This document shows positions 44,620 through 53,275 of a DNA stretch of 63,833 nucleotides, piece after piece; position 1 is the stretch's first letter, and every line of letters begins with the position of its first letter. The stretch comes from Halalkalirubrum salinum (GTDB lineage Archaea > Halobacteriota > Halobacteria > Halobacteriales > Haloferacaceae), in the NCBI RefSeq assembly GCF_005543295.1, contig NZ_SRSG01000022.1, positions 1 to 63,833 on the forward strand, given 5' to 3'. Below the pieces are notes generated by a model. It was not told the DNA's origin. It saw nothing but the letters and a program-made list of their open reading frames with translations, and did no database searches. The position numbers were made by a program, and so were the translations under genes.

Positions 44620-45770
44620 TAGTGTGCCTCCATGATCGTCGTCGTAACACAGTTGCCGAACCCACCGACGTTACACGCGAGGCCAACGTCGGCGTCGACC
44701 TGGCGGTTCCCTGCGGTGCGGGTGAGCTGTGCGTAGATCTCATACACCTGTGCGACACCGCTTGCGCCGAGCGGATGGCCCTTCGATTTGAGTCCGCCTG
44801 AGGTGTTGATCGGCAACTCGCCGTCGCGATCGGTCCGTCCCTCTTCGACGGCCTTCCACCCGGTTCCTTTCTCGAAAAACCCAAGATCCTCTGACTGGAG
44901 GAACTCGAGAATAGTGAACATATCGTGGAGTTCGGCGATGTCCATGTCGTCGGGGTCCATATCAGCCATCTCGTAGGCGATCTGGCTCGAATCGACGACA
45001 CCGCCCATTGTCGTCGGATCCGCGCGCTCGTGAACGACGTGGGTGTCTGTCGCGCCGCCAATCCCCTCAATCGTTACATAGTCGTCGGTGTACTCGCGGG
45101 CGATCGACTCCGGACAGAACATGAGCGCTGCTGAGCCGTCGGTAATCGGACAGAAGTCGTACAGCCGGAGTGGGTCAGCGACGATCGGCGAGTCGAGCAC
45201 GGTGTCGAGGTCGACTTCCTTTTGGAACTGTGCATGTGGATTGTCGACGCCGTTTGCGTGGTTCTTGACGGCGACCTTCCCAAGGCTCTCTCTCGGTGCG
45301 TCGTAGGTGTCCAGATACAGCCGAGCGGTGAGTCCTGCAAACGACGGGAGGGTGACGCCGTGTTTGTACTCAACGGGGTGAGTCAGCGACGCGATCACGT
45401 CCGTCGCCTCTGCGGTCGATCGGTGGGTCATCTTTTCTCCGCCAACAAGCATCGTCATGTCAGACGCTCCTGAGGCAACCGATTGCCAGGCGGCGTAGAC
45501 GCCCGCCCCGCCAGATGAGCTGGTCTGGTCAATCCGGGCAGTGTACGCCGGCATCGCGGCTAGGTCGTGCGCGAGAGCATTCGGGATCCCGGTTTGGCCC
45601 TCGAACTCCCCGCTTGCCATGTTCGAAACGTACAGGTGGTCGATCGCCGTCGGTTCGACTCCCGCATCGTCGAGACACGCGAGTCCGGCCTCCGAGAGTA
45701 GCTCTCGGACCCAAGCGTCTCGTTGCCCGAACTGGGTCATCGACGCGCCAATGAGTGCAACGCGTTCCAT
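44619..45770 (-). CDS. thiolase family protein with Ser at the nucleophile position
   Basis: A 383-residue thiolase of the archaeal SCP2/acetyl-CoA acetyltransferase group, coupled to a DUF35 gene. The fold motifs are present: VALIGASMTQFGQ, LVGGEKMTH, ITDGSAALMFC, IAELHDMFTILE, SGGLKSKGHPLGASG with the active His, and ACNVGGFGNCVTTTI. At the place of the catalytic Cys (usually ACASGG) the sequence is TSSSGG, so Ser replaces Cys. Such forms are common in haloarchaea as I recall, which suggests a different reaction or a structural partner role instead of standard thiolysis. Confidence 0.88.
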   Translation of the reverse strand: MERVALIGASMTQFGQRDAWVRELLSEAGLACLDDAGVEPTAIDHLYVSNMASGEFEGQTGIPNALAHDLAAMPAYTARIDQTSSSGGAGVYAAWQSVASGASDMTMLVGGEKMTHRSTAEATDVIASLTHPVEYKHGVTLPSFAGLTARLYLDTYDAPRESLGKVAVKNHANGVDNPHAQFQKEVDLDTVLDSPIVADPLRLYDFCPITDGSAALMFCPESIAREYTDDYVTIEGIGGATDTHVVHERADPTTMGGVVDSSQIAYEMADMDPDDMDIAELHDMFTILEFLQSEDLGFFEKGTGWKAVEEGRTDRDGELPINTSGGLKSKGHPLGASGVAQVYEIYAQLTRTAGNRQVDADVGLACNVGGFGNCVTTTIMEAH

Positions 45771-45892
45771 AGCGAACCCGCGTCTGCCATCGGTTTACCC
45801 GTTTCGACTTTTTGTAGTAATGCGCCCGAGTGACCGTGCCCGCGGCCGAAACGACCGGTATTTAACACCGATCGAGTTCAAGAGCATGTACG

Positions 45893-46309
45893 ATGGATCT
45901 CGCCCGGATTGTGCCGTACATCGGTGCGGTGTCGTGTCTCGTTCTTGCGATCGTGCTGTCGGCTCCATACCTGCTTGTCAACTCCGAAGCCATGTTGCTC
46001 GGGTCATACTATGGGGCTGGGCCAGTCGGCATTGCCGGTGCCGTGTTCCTGTCGCTTTTGGGCGTCGTAATTTTTCTCTCCGGCGAGCGTGGCCAGGCCG
46101 ACCCAGAGCTCATTGCGGGAATCATGGCTGTCGTCGGCGTTGTCCTCTTTGGTATGACGGTGTTGTGGGCAGTGAGCATTACCGATACGATCGTGTTTAG
46201 TTTTCCGTCCGAATACTCGTGGATCGAGTATCATCCCATGTTGAGCGCGGGCACGTCAGCGATCGTCGCCGCGACCGGCGGACTCTACGCGTGGGCTGTC
46301 CTCCGGTAG
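45893..46309 (+). CDS. small haloarchaeal membrane protein (DUF7548-like)
   Basis: A 138-residue integral membrane protein with four helices (about 7-30, 40-62, 72-95, 115-137) and a loop with SFPSEYSWIEYHP between helices 3 and 4. No catalytic motif is visible. It is divergent from the thiolase operon and lies upstream of the SRP RNA gene. Family number from memory; function unknown. Confidence 0.72.
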   Translation: MDLARIVPYIGAVSCLVLAIVLSAPYLLVNSEAMLLGSYYGAGPVGIAGAVFLSLLGVVIFLSGERGQADPELIAGIMAVVGVVLFGMTVLWAVSITDTIVFSFPSEYSWIEYHPMLSAGTSAIVAATGGLYAWAVLR

Positions 46310-46442
46310 TAGCCCCATGGAGTCGGTAGACTACAGTGAGGAGTGCTTGAACGCAGCTGATAGCAGGCTTTTATCAGCCGTAACTGGCCGATTGCACCCT
46401 GACGACCGGGGGCGGACGATCGCCGGACGAGAAGGTGGCGAG

Positions 46443-46458
46443 TCGAAAGGCCCTTATG
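46443..46458 (+). promoter_or_regulatory. BRE/TATA promoter of the SRP RNA
   Basis: TCGAAAGGCCCTTATG, about 25-38 nt before the RNA start, combines a BRE-like TCGAAA with a TATA-like CTTATG. Nearly the same arrangement (TCGAAGGGCTTAATATG) precedes the tRNA-Ala gene, which supports both. Confidence 0.6.
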
Positions 46459-46480
46459 TGACTCGGGTGTACAATCTGAC

Positions 46481-46788
46481 GGACTAGGCCGGGCAGTTAG
46501 GCCCTGCTCGAAACCCGCCATAGAGTCTTTAGCGGGGGCCGAACGCCCTGGGCGTCCGGTCAGACCGACGCGGGCCCCAACAGCCAACAGAGAAGCCTCG
46601 TCCGACGGGGACAGCGGTCCGGCGGCCGCGTCCGAAGGGACGCTTGTCGCCGGTTCGCCGGCGGTATTGGGTCAGGCACGGAAGTGAGCAGCCCACCACC
46701 GGACGTGCGTCGCTCGTCGGGTCGCGGGGTGGAGGAGGCAACTGGGACTACCCACGTCGGCACGCCGGGCAACCTCGGCGACGTCCAC
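46481..46788 (+). ncRNA. ffs: signal recognition particle (7S) RNA
   Basis: About 308 nt. The ends pair: GGAC at 46481-46484 with GTCC at 46783-46786, then GCCGGG with CTCGGC. The universally conserved helix 8 with the GGAAG apical loop and AGCAGCCC is seen in GGGTCAGGCACGGAAG and GTGAGCAGCCCACC (46669-46698). Length and the GGCCGGG start match haloarchaeal 7S RNA. A T-rich stretch (CATTTCCTTTTAC) follows and may terminate it. Boundaries are good to a few nucleotides. Confidence 0.92.
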
Positions 46789-46862
46789 ATTCATACGACA
46801 TTTCCTTTTACAGCCGTAGGCTCGACTAATTGATCACTCCGCCAGATACGGGTTATCCTATA

Positions 46863-48365
46863 TCACTCTGACGCATACGGGTTCTTGGGTGTTTGTGGCG
46901 GATTTTGTACTCTGATATATGGCGGCTCACTGATGTATTCAACGAGTGATGTACTGCCAACAAATCCGCACGGTGATTTTGGGAGAGAAAGATACTGCAG
47001 CCCATCAGGCTTAATCCAAGTTTTCAGAATTTGTTCGGCAGCATCGCCGTAGAACGCGTTAATTTGATCATCGACAACGCTTGCATTCGTAACATGAATC
47101 AACATATCATCCGGAGTGAGCCAGTAGGTTTCATGATATCGGAATCGACGAGCGTCTGCCGCACCAAGGGCGTGGATCACTGCGTCAGCATTGATCAAAC
47201 AGAACTGTTTTTTATCAGAATCGCGTCGGATTGACCCCATTACATTAATGAGTTCATCCGCAGTCCCTTGGGGTCCATAGACGTTGTCGACCGTCTGGTC
47301 CCACGCACCAATGAGATCAACAACATGGAGTCTCTCAGTTTCGAGCAGTTCCTCTAAAGAGATATCATGGCTTGCAAGCAGCGCCTCAACGCGGGTTTGT
47401 CTGAGTTCGATCGTCGGGACCAGCACTATCGAATAACCGTTTCTAATCGCGAAAGCAAGCAGTTGACTAAAGAAGGCACCGAGATTAGCACGGCCATCGT
47501 GCTCGAGAAGAACACCTGAACCACGGACAATACCGCCGCCTGCGAGGTTATCAAGCCCTTCGATCCCAACCGGTTCGTGGGCGTGATTTTTCAATTCGGG
47601 TGGTTGTGACCGCCGACTCGGTGCGCCTCTGAGGCCTTCTGGGGTAAATTCAATCTCGACCCGTCGGCGATCGTGATCGACTCCACGCATCTTTTTAATC
47701 GAAAGATAACGATGTGGATCGTTGTTCACCAACTCGCGATCGAGTTCGATGACGCCGTGGGTCGTAAACTGGAGGACGCTGGTGTGACCATATGTGTCCT
47801 GATCTCCATGATTTTCTGCGGTCAACAGTGCGGTTGCCTCAAGTTCATCGGTAAAAAATCGAATCAGATCGAGTGCGATCCGCCGATACCGGTCTGGCCC
47901 GTCGGTTATTGTCGCAAGTCCTGAAGCACTGTCCAACACGATACGGTCACACGGTTGATACCGTTGTAAGTGCTCGTGAATATACTGGCTGGTGAACGGG
48001 ATATTAAATCCCTCTCCAAACCGCTCACCATCATTTAGTGTTTGCAGGACGAACTGCTCACCGTCTTCCAGTGTTTCTCCTGGCGTCGCATGGATGGAGG
48101 CAAACATGAGATTTTCATGCGCCAGATCAAACTCGAAACTGGCGAACGAATCTGTGAGCTCTTCTATTGTCTGTTCAGTACTGATGTAGAGACACCGATC
48201 GCCTGTATCTAATCCGGCTTGCAGAAACTGCATCGCAAGTGTTGATTTACCAGTCCCTGGACCGCCACTGACAAGAGTTCCACGACGATACGGAAGGCCG
48301 CCATCTAACATTGTATCGAGAACTGTAACGCCCGTAGAGATTTGTTCCGGTGGCTCCGGGGACAT
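46863..48365 (-). CDS. KaiC-like two-domain RecA ATPase
   Basis: A 500-residue cytoplasmic protein of the archaeal KaiC/RadA-like group. The first domain is complete: VSGGPGTGKSTLAMQFLQAG (Walker A, about 34), CLYISTEQTIEEL, and DRIVLDSASGLAT (Walker B). The second RecA-like domain (about 270-460) keeps the shape (GIEGLDNLAGGGIVRGSGVLL) but its P-loop reads EHDGRANLG without the GK(S/T), so it probably cannot hydrolyse ATP. KaiC-like proteins in haloarchaea act in signalling; partner unknown. A single gene facing the SRP RNA. Confidence 0.85.
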   Translation of the reverse strand: MSPEPPEQISTGVTVLDTMLDGGLPYRRGTLVSGGPGTGKSTLAMQFLQAGLDTGDRCLYISTEQTIEELTDSFASFEFDLAHENLMFASIHATPGETLEDGEQFVLQTLNDGERFGEGFNIPFTSQYIHEHLQRYQPCDRIVLDSASGLATITDGPDRYRRIALDLIRFFTDELEATALLTAENHGDQDTYGHTSVLQFTTHGVIELDRELVNNDPHRYLSIKKMRGVDHDRRRVEIEFTPEGLRGAPSRRSQPPELKNHAHEPVGIEGLDNLAGGGIVRGSGVLLEHDGRANLGAFFSQLLAFAIRNGYSIVLVPTIELRQTRVEALLASHDISLEELLETERLHVVDLIGAWDQTVDNVYGPQGTADELINVMGSIRRDSDKKQFCLINADAVIHALGAADARRFRYHETYWLTPDDMLIHVTNASVVDDQINAFYGDAAEQILKTWIKPDGLQYLSLPKSPCGFVGSTSLVEYISEPPYIRVQNPPQTPKNPYASE

Positions 48366-48522
48366 GTATAATGTGGTAACATGACTCGATTAACTTAAAA
48401 TGGGTGCAGAAACTATCAACACTAATATTTACACAGACCACGACGTACATGGGGATCGATATTTGACAGCTACGCAGGTATCGAACCGACAGTTTCGATT
48501 ACGTTGAGTACGTACCCATGGT

Positions 48523-48798
48523 ATGACCGACTCTACGGAAACCACCGGGCAGATTGATTCAACGTACACCGAACGCGACGGTGAGCGAGTGTTGTCTTTC
48601 TCGGGTCAAAATGGATCGGCTGCGATCGCCCAGAACATCGACGGGTACGCGATGGTGAAGGTCAGACCGACTCCAGACGGCGACGAACTCGAACGCTACT
48701 ACGGTTTTGACATGGCGCTCGATCATGTTGCGGAGCTACTCGGCGTGTCTGTTGACGACCTGCCGATCCCTGAGTCAGCCGCAGACATGGGGATGTGA
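48523..48798 (+). CDS. conserved haloarchaeal small protein (DUF7111-like)
   Basis: A 91-residue acidic protein. A strand-rich middle (RVLSFSGQNGSAAIAQNID, AMVKVRPTPDGDELERYYGF) is followed by a helix and turn (DMALDHVAELLGVSVDDLP). No metal or catalytic motif is visible. I recall orthologs in most haloarchaea; the family number is from memory and the function is unknown. Start at 48523 (MTDSTETTG). Confidence 0.75.
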   Translation: MTDSTETTGQIDSTYTERDGERVLSFSGQNGSAAIAQNIDGYAMVKVRPTPDGDELERYYGFDMALDHVAELLGVSVDDLPIPESAADMGM

Positions 48799-48890
48799 GT
48801 GACGCAACTGTCCCACTGACCGTCACAATCGACGTTTGAGCGCTCCCAATTGGGGCGTTTCGACGCGAGTACCGTCGACCAACTCCAAAG

Positions 48891-49604
48891 TCACGAGCGT
48901 CGTCTGAGTGGGCCCCAGTTCAGCCCGTCGCGCCAGTAGTAGATTGGCGACAAAGAAAGATACGCGAGCGAAAGTACCAACAGCGCAACTGCGAAGTCCC
49001 GTCCAACCCAGCCGGGTGCAACGACTGCGACCGCTTGGACAACACCCATCACCAGTGCGTCCTGTGTGTGAAGATCGGGGTACGTCAGCGTCGATACCAT
49101 GAGTCCAGCGAGCAATCCGGTGAGCGCGAGCAAGAACCACGGGTCGGTGTAGCCCGCGAGCACGCTGGCCGCAAGGATCGTCGCCGCGAGCGTAGTCGGT
49201 GCGCCTGCAGTCTGTTTGACATCAGTATCATACGCCGTATAGAGGCCGAGCCGCGTGACCGCCATCGCGACAAACAGCGCGCCGATCGCCAACCCCATCG
49301 CAACCATCCCTGGCTCCGTCTGTGGGTCCCACGTGTCGAAGGTCACTGCTGCGACCAATATCGCCGGAGCCATCCCGAACGAGGCGACGTCCGCAAGCGA
49401 ATCGAGGTACGGTCCTGCGGCCGTTCCGCCTCTGCGTCGTGCGATCACCCCGTCGAGCCCGTCGGCGATCGCGCCCAACAAAATAAGTCGCGAGGCGAGC
49501 CCCGTATCGACGATCGCAACAGCACCGGCAAGAAAGCCAAGCGCCGCATTACCGACCGTCACCGCGTCGGCGAGCCCAAGGCGTCCCAGGAACCGAGGCT
49601 TCAT
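48891..49604 (-). CDS. pssA: archaetidylserine synthase (CDP-alcohol phosphatidyltransferase)
   Basis: Membrane enzyme joining serine to a CDP-activated archaeal lipid. The 237-residue protein has the CDP-alcohol motif D-x2-DG-x2-AR-x8-G-x3-D-x3-D spelled out by DGLDGVIARRRGGTAAG and PYLDSLAD near the N-terminus, and about seven helices. In haloarchaea this protein supports the archaeosortase A pathway, in which surface proteins are moved to a lipid anchor. Start at 49604 (MKPRFLGRLG); the frame extends to 49769 without family support. Confidence 0.87.
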   Translation of the reverse strand: MKPRFLGRLGLADAVTVGNAALGFLAGAVAIVDTGLASRLILLGAIADGLDGVIARRRGGTAAGPYLDSLADVASFGMAPAILVAAVTFDTWDPQTEPGMVAMGLAIGALFVAMAVTRLGLYTAYDTDVKQTAGAPTTLAATILAASVLAGYTDPWFLLALTGLLAGLMVSTLTYPDLHTQDALVMGVVQAVAVVAPGWVGRDFAVALLVLSLAYLSLSPIYYWRDGLNWGPLRRRS

Positions 49605-49713
49605 ACCTCCGCCGATGGACACGATCGATTTACGTGTTGTTATCCAGTGCGACAAAGCCCGGCCAGTGAGAACAATCGGATACCATAAATTTCTCCGACT
49701 CTTAGCCATCTGT

Positions 49714-50130
49714 ATGGATCGACGCCGGTTTTTGCAGGGGATGGGAGGGACGGCAATCGTGTCGGTCACCGGCTGTGTGACGCTTCTCGATGGTGATGAC
49801 GACTACGACATCGGCATGACCGCGAGTGCGTATACGCCGGACCAATTCACAATCGAAGTGGGCGACACTGTTGTCTGGGAGAACACAAGCACGCGAGCAC
49901 ACACGGTGACTGCCTACGGCTCACGGATTCCTGAGGATGCGGCGTTCTTTGCAACAGGTGACTTTTCAAACACGCAAGATGCCCGGGATGCATGGGCCGA
50001 GGATGGTTCCGGTGGAATCGATAACAGCGAACAGTTCTCCCACACGTTCGAGGTACCCGGCGAATTTCCGTACGTCTGTATCCCCCACGAGCAGGGTGGA
50101 ATGATCGGCGAGATTCTCGTCGAAGAATGA
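49714..50130 (+). CDS. halocyanin-type blue copper lipoprotein
   Basis: A 138-residue electron carrier exported through Tat and lipid-anchored: MDRRRFLQGMGGTAIVSV and the lipobox TGC (Cys at 21). The plastocyanin domain has copper ligands His in TRAHTVTAYG and the C-terminal YVCIPHEQGGM, giving Cys, His and Met. It could feed electrons to the terminal oxidase whose subunit II lies elsewhere in the window. Start ATG at 49714. Confidence 0.93.
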   Translation: MDRRRFLQGMGGTAIVSVTGCVTLLDGDDDYDIGMTASAYTPDQFTIEVGDTVVWENTSTRAHTVTAYGSRIPEDAAFFATGDFSNTQDARDAWAEDGSGGIDNSEQFSHTFEVPGEFPYVCIPHEQGGMIGEILVEE

Positions 50131-50170
50131 TGTCAAAAAATGAATGTCTCGATCGTCGATAGCGAGCGTA

Positions 50171-50812
50171 TTACTCGTCGACGGCGACGTCGGATTCGTC
50201 AACGTCAACGGCTGCTTCCTCCTCTGCAGCAACCTCAGACGGTCGCGCACGGAGGCTCAACTTTTTGATCTCGACGCGGCGAAGCGGGTAGATCGTCTTT
50301 GCTTCGCCGTAGATCGCCGAGGAGAGTCGTCCCTCGATTACGCTATCGACGAACTGTTCGAAGGTCCGCTCGGTGCCGGCCTCCTTGACGAGGTCGATCA
50401 TGACGCGGCGGATCGCCGCCTCTTGGCTCCGATCGGCCTTCTTCGTCGTGAACGCCACCGGCTGCACCTGCAGACGGTAGTCGTCCTGTGTCAAGACCGT
50501 AATGCTCGCGTCGACCTTCGACGCACCGCGGCGGACGAGGCTGCGGAGATAATCACGGGTGAGTTCGTGTTGGACGAACTCAGTGTAGGCACTGTCGCTA
50601 CCGACATCTGTGATCTTGAACGTAAGCTTCGTGTTGTTCGCACCGGCGTCACCGCCGAGTTCACCAAGCGTCGTTTCAATCGTTCGACCAAGGACTTGGT
50701 CGGGCTCTTCTGCGACGGTTTCACCGAGTTCCTCGCGATCGAACTGCTCGGGCGCGAGTACGGTGTACCATCGCTTTCCGCGTTTCTGTCGTGATACTGA
50801 TCGTTCACTCAT
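50171..50812 (-). CDS. rps3ae: ribosomal protein S3Ae (eS1)
   Basis: Small-subunit ribosomal protein eS1. The 213-residue protein starts MSERSVSRQKRGKRWYTVLAP and has FDREELGETVAEEP, LRSLVRRGASKVDASITVLTQDDYRLQVQ and IYPLRRVEIKKLSLRARP, all family features, plus a short acidic C-terminal tail. Last gene of the rps15-recJ-like-pcc1-rps3ae operon; its start overlaps the pcc1 end by eight bases. Confidence 0.96.
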   Translation of the reverse strand: MSERSVSRQKRGKRWYTVLAPEQFDREELGETVAEEPDQVLGRTIETTLGELGGDAGANNTKLTFKITDVGSDSAYTEFVQHELTRDYLRSLVRRGASKVDASITVLTQDDYRLQVQPVAFTTKKADRSQEAAIRRVMIDLVKEAGTERTFEQFVDSVIEGRLSSAIYGEAKTIYPLRRVEIKKLSLRARPSEVAAEEEAAVDVDESDVAVDE

Positions 50813-51134
50813 GGGTTTCGTATGTGTTGTTGGGTTGGTTGTCAGTCGGTGCTCCGTTCTCGTTGTGTGCCCCCACAGGCCTCGCGTGTAGCCGTGCAGT
50901 CGCTGCGACCGTTTCGGCGACGCCCAAGTTGACAAGGTAGTCGTCAACGGTCGAGGCAAGTCCGCCAGTCGTGTCACGTTCGATCGCGGTCCGAACGCAG
51001 CCACTGGCAGCGTCGGTACGGATCGATGAGGTGTTGTCCGGCCGAAGCGCGGCCGCAACCGTCACAGGATCGTCGCTTGGCGTCTCGATCGTTGCCGACC
51101 GCCCTCCGTCCGTCGGTCGCACAGGTTCGCTCAT
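50805..51134 (-). CDS. pcc1: KEOPS complex subunit Pcc1
   Basis: Dimerising subunit of the KEOPS complex that makes the t6A modification of tRNAs. The 109-residue protein shows the Pcc1 pattern: ATIETPSDDPVTVAAALRPDN, IRTDAASGCVRTAIERDTTGGLASTVDDYLVNLGVA. A Thr/Asn-rich tail follows. Overlaps the recJ-like gene by ATGA and rps3ae by eight bases. The position between ribosomal protein genes is conserved in haloarchaea. Confidence 0.88.
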   Translation of the reverse strand: MSEPVRPTDGGRSATIETPSDDPVTVAAALRPDNTSSIRTDAASGCVRTAIERDTTGGLASTVDDYLVNLGVAETVAATARLHARPVGAHNENGAPTDNQPNNTYETHE

Positions 51135-52354
51135 GCGATCGCCTCCCGAAGTGCAGCAATGAGGTCGCTGCTTCGGTCTGACTCTGTGTCGATTCTGGCC
51201 ACTGCCGCCGTTTCTGAGCCGGCCGCGTTGCCGTCGATTGACGTCGCAGCAGATCGCAGCGCCTCGACGGCGTCGATCGGACCATCCGAGTAAACCGCTG
51301 CGTGCTGGCGACCATCGATCGGCGATCCCTCGATCGCTACCACGATCGGTTCCGGCGAGATCGATGTCCGTGCCAGGCGAGCGATTGTCGGCAACGTTTT
51401 CGGGTCGTCGAGGGCTGCACGCAAGACAAACAGGCCGTCGTATCGGCCCGTGTGTCCGGACTCAATCGCGGCGTGGGCCCCTGTCGCGATCGATCGCCAG
51501 CGTTCGAGTCCATTTGATCGAATCCCGTCGCTGGCGGGCGAGAGCCCGATCGCGAGTGTCATTCCTGGGTACGCGGGTGCGAGCGTCGCGAGTACATCGG
51601 CAAAGCCGCCGATCGTCGCGAATGGATGCTCGACGGTCGCGTACGGGTACAGCGCACTACCGATCGATTCCGCCGATCGTGCGGGGGAATCAACAGTTGT
51701 TCGATCGGTGACCGCAAGGCTAACCCGACTCGCTAGCCGGGTCCACGCATCCCGGTCAGGCTCGGCAGGCAGATCCAACGCCGCGAGTAGCGACGTTGTC
51801 GCCGCCTCGTCCCCCGAAAACGGCGCGTGAAACAGCGTCGCGTGTGCGAGGCCATCTGTGAGATCGCGCGTCGCAATCGAAACGCCCGGACGACGCACGA
51901 TCGCCTCTTGTTCTTCGATGAGCGATCGGGCCGCTCCGGGGGCGGAATCTACTCCACCGGCGGCGAAGCTTCCAGCGAGCGTTCGAATCGGATCGGGCTC
52001 GACCCCAAGTGACTGGACGATCTCGAAGGCCGTCGCACTCGCAGGCGTCTCTGTTCTCAGCACTGCCAGGGTGTCGATCGATCCTCCGTAGGCGAGTGGA
52101 CCGACGTAGACGTCGACTGTGTCATCTTCGGCTGGGGGATGATCTTCATCCACATCGACCGCGATAGGATCGATCGCTCGTGCGTGAAACGGCACGCCAA
52201 CGGCGTCAAGGCCGTCGACGAGGACGCCAGCGGCGGCGATCGAATCCGCATCAGGTGCGACCCGCATCCGGACGAACGGCGCGCTCGCGAGTGCCTCAGC
52301 AACGCTGCTGGAGCCGTCGGGTTGCGTGCCGGTCGTCGAACGGGTGTCGGACAT
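51131..52354 (-). CDS. RecJ-like DHH-domain protein lacking the DHH motif
   Basis: A 407-residue protein in the place normally taken by the RecJ-like gene of the haloarchaeal rps15 operon. The first DHH-family motif survives as RVAPDADSIAAAGVLVDGL, but the DHH triplet is not found: the region reads DDTVDVYVGPLAYGG. The C-terminal half keeps the layout of the family. It may be a non-catalytic Cdc45/GAN-like factor rather than an exonuclease. Overlaps pcc1 by ATGA and follows rps15 by 33 bp. Confidence 0.75.
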   Translation of the reverse strand: MSDTRSTTGTQPDGSSSVAEALASAPFVRMRVAPDADSIAAAGVLVDGLDAVGVPFHARAIDPIAVDVDEDHPPAEDDTVDVYVGPLAYGGSIDTLAVLRTETPASATAFEIVQSLGVEPDPIRTLAGSFAAGGVDSAPGAARSLIEEQEAIVRRPGVSIATRDLTDGLAHATLFHAPFSGDEAATTSLLAALDLPAEPDRDAWTRLASRVSLAVTDRTTVDSPARSAESIGSALYPYATVEHPFATIGGFADVLATLAPAYPGMTLAIGLSPASDGIRSNGLERWRSIATGAHAAIESGHTGRYDGLFVLRAALDDPKTLPTIARLARTSISPEPIVVAIEGSPIDGRQHAAVYSDGPIDAVEALRSAATSIDGNAAGSETAAVARIDTESDRSSDLIAALREAIA

Positions 52355-52387
52355 GTGCGAGTGCGAGTGCGTGTGGGTGTGTTCGGG

Positions 52388-52852
52388 TTACTCGAGGAGT
52401 CGAACGGCAGCCTCGTACGAGTAGCTGAAGTCCTCATCGAGGACGTCGCCACGGTAATAATTAACCAGGCGGCGAATCTTCGATTCGGTGTTCTGTAGGG
52501 CGCGTTTGTTCTGATGATCCTGGCCGTTTTCTGCGACGTGCTCGCGCAGTCGGATGGCCCGTTCCATCAGGTTTCGGAGGTCCTCAGGAATCTCCGGCTC
52601 AGCGTCGTGAGCTTCGAGTATCTCGGTAACCTTCTTGTCAGTCGCGAGCTTGACGTTCGGAATCGGGACACCTTTGACGCCTTCATCGCGCAGTTTGAGC
52701 CCGATGACGCTCGGGTCGTGGCCCTGTTCGGCGAGCTCGACGACGCGAGCCTCGATCTCCTCGGCATCTACGTCGCTCCACTCCGGGGGTTCGTCTGCCA
52801 CCGGTCGGTCCGAACCGGACGAACCGCGGCGGCGGGTATGCATTCGTGCCAT
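52388..52852 (-). CDS. rps15: ribosomal protein S15 (uS15)
   Basis: Small-subunit ribosomal protein. The 154-residue protein begins MARMHTRRRGSSGSDRP, then an archaeal extension and the S15 core: LAEQGHDPSVIGLKLRDEGV, IPEDLRNLMERAIRLREHV and NTESKIRRLVNYYRGDVLDE. First gene of the operon with recJ-like, pcc1 and rps3ae. ATG at 52852. Confidence 0.96.
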   Translation of the reverse strand: MARMHTRRRGSSGSDRPVADEPPEWSDVDAEEIEARVVELAEQGHDPSVIGLKLRDEGVKGVPIPNVKLATDKKVTEILEAHDAEPEIPEDLRNLMERAIRLREHVAENGQDHQNKRALQNTESKIRRLVNYYRGDVLDEDFSYSYEAAVRLLE

Positions 52853-53082
52853 TGTTTGAATTGGAACGGCACAAGCCGCAAAACGACATGTTCGCCTGTC
52901 GAGACCCAACCGCGATCGGTTTCCGGCCGTTCGACAGGCGACGCACTATCGTAATCCCAAGCCCTCGTGGGCGAGTCAGAGTTACGACTGTGCTGTTCCC
53001 AGTCACGTGTGAGTTGTTCTGGGGTTTAACGGCTTTCATTTCGCAGGGGCGTGCAACTGGGTCACACCCGATCGCGATCGAG

Positions 53083-53100
53083 TCGAAGGGCTTAATATGT
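53083..53100 (+). promoter_or_regulatory. BRE/TATA promoter of tRNA-Ala
   Basis: TCGAAGGGCTTAATATGT ends 28 nt before the tRNA and matches the SRP RNA promoter in arrangement. Confidence 0.6.
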
Positions 53101-53127
53101 GGACAGGGGAAGAATCGGGTGCAGCAA

Positions 53128-53199
53128 GGGCCCGTAGATCAGGGGTAGATCACTCCCTTGGCATGGGAGAGGCCCCGGGTTCAAATCCCGGCGGGTCCA
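53128..53199 (+). tRNA. tRNA-Ala (GGC)
   Basis: 72 nt cloverleaf. Acceptor GGGCCCG pairs with CGGGTCC (one G-U), the anticodon arm is CTCCC-TTGGCAT-GGGAG with anticodon GGC, and the T-arm is CCGGG-TTCAAAT-CCCGG. Discriminator A at 53199. CCA is not encoded. Its last 14 bases recur 90 bp downstream. Confidence 0.95.
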
Positions 53200-53252
53200 C
53201 TTCACTTCGTTTTCGCTGACCTCAAACTCGTTCAGTGGCCCCGCCGACCTTC

Positions 53253-53271
53253 GCAAACCCTTCGGGTTTGC
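53253..53271 (+). terminator. hairpin after tRNA-Ala
   Basis: GCAAACCC-TTC-GGGTTTGC, an eight-base perfect stem with a three-base loop. No T tract follows, so it may be a processing or stop structure, or part of an old integration junction. Confidence 0.4.
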
Positions 53272-53275
53272 TCAG

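Noticed and set aside
46318-46488. 56-codon frame starting MESVDYSEECLNAADS
   Set aside because: It covers the SRP RNA promoter and ends inside the RNA. Length is not significant at this GC content.
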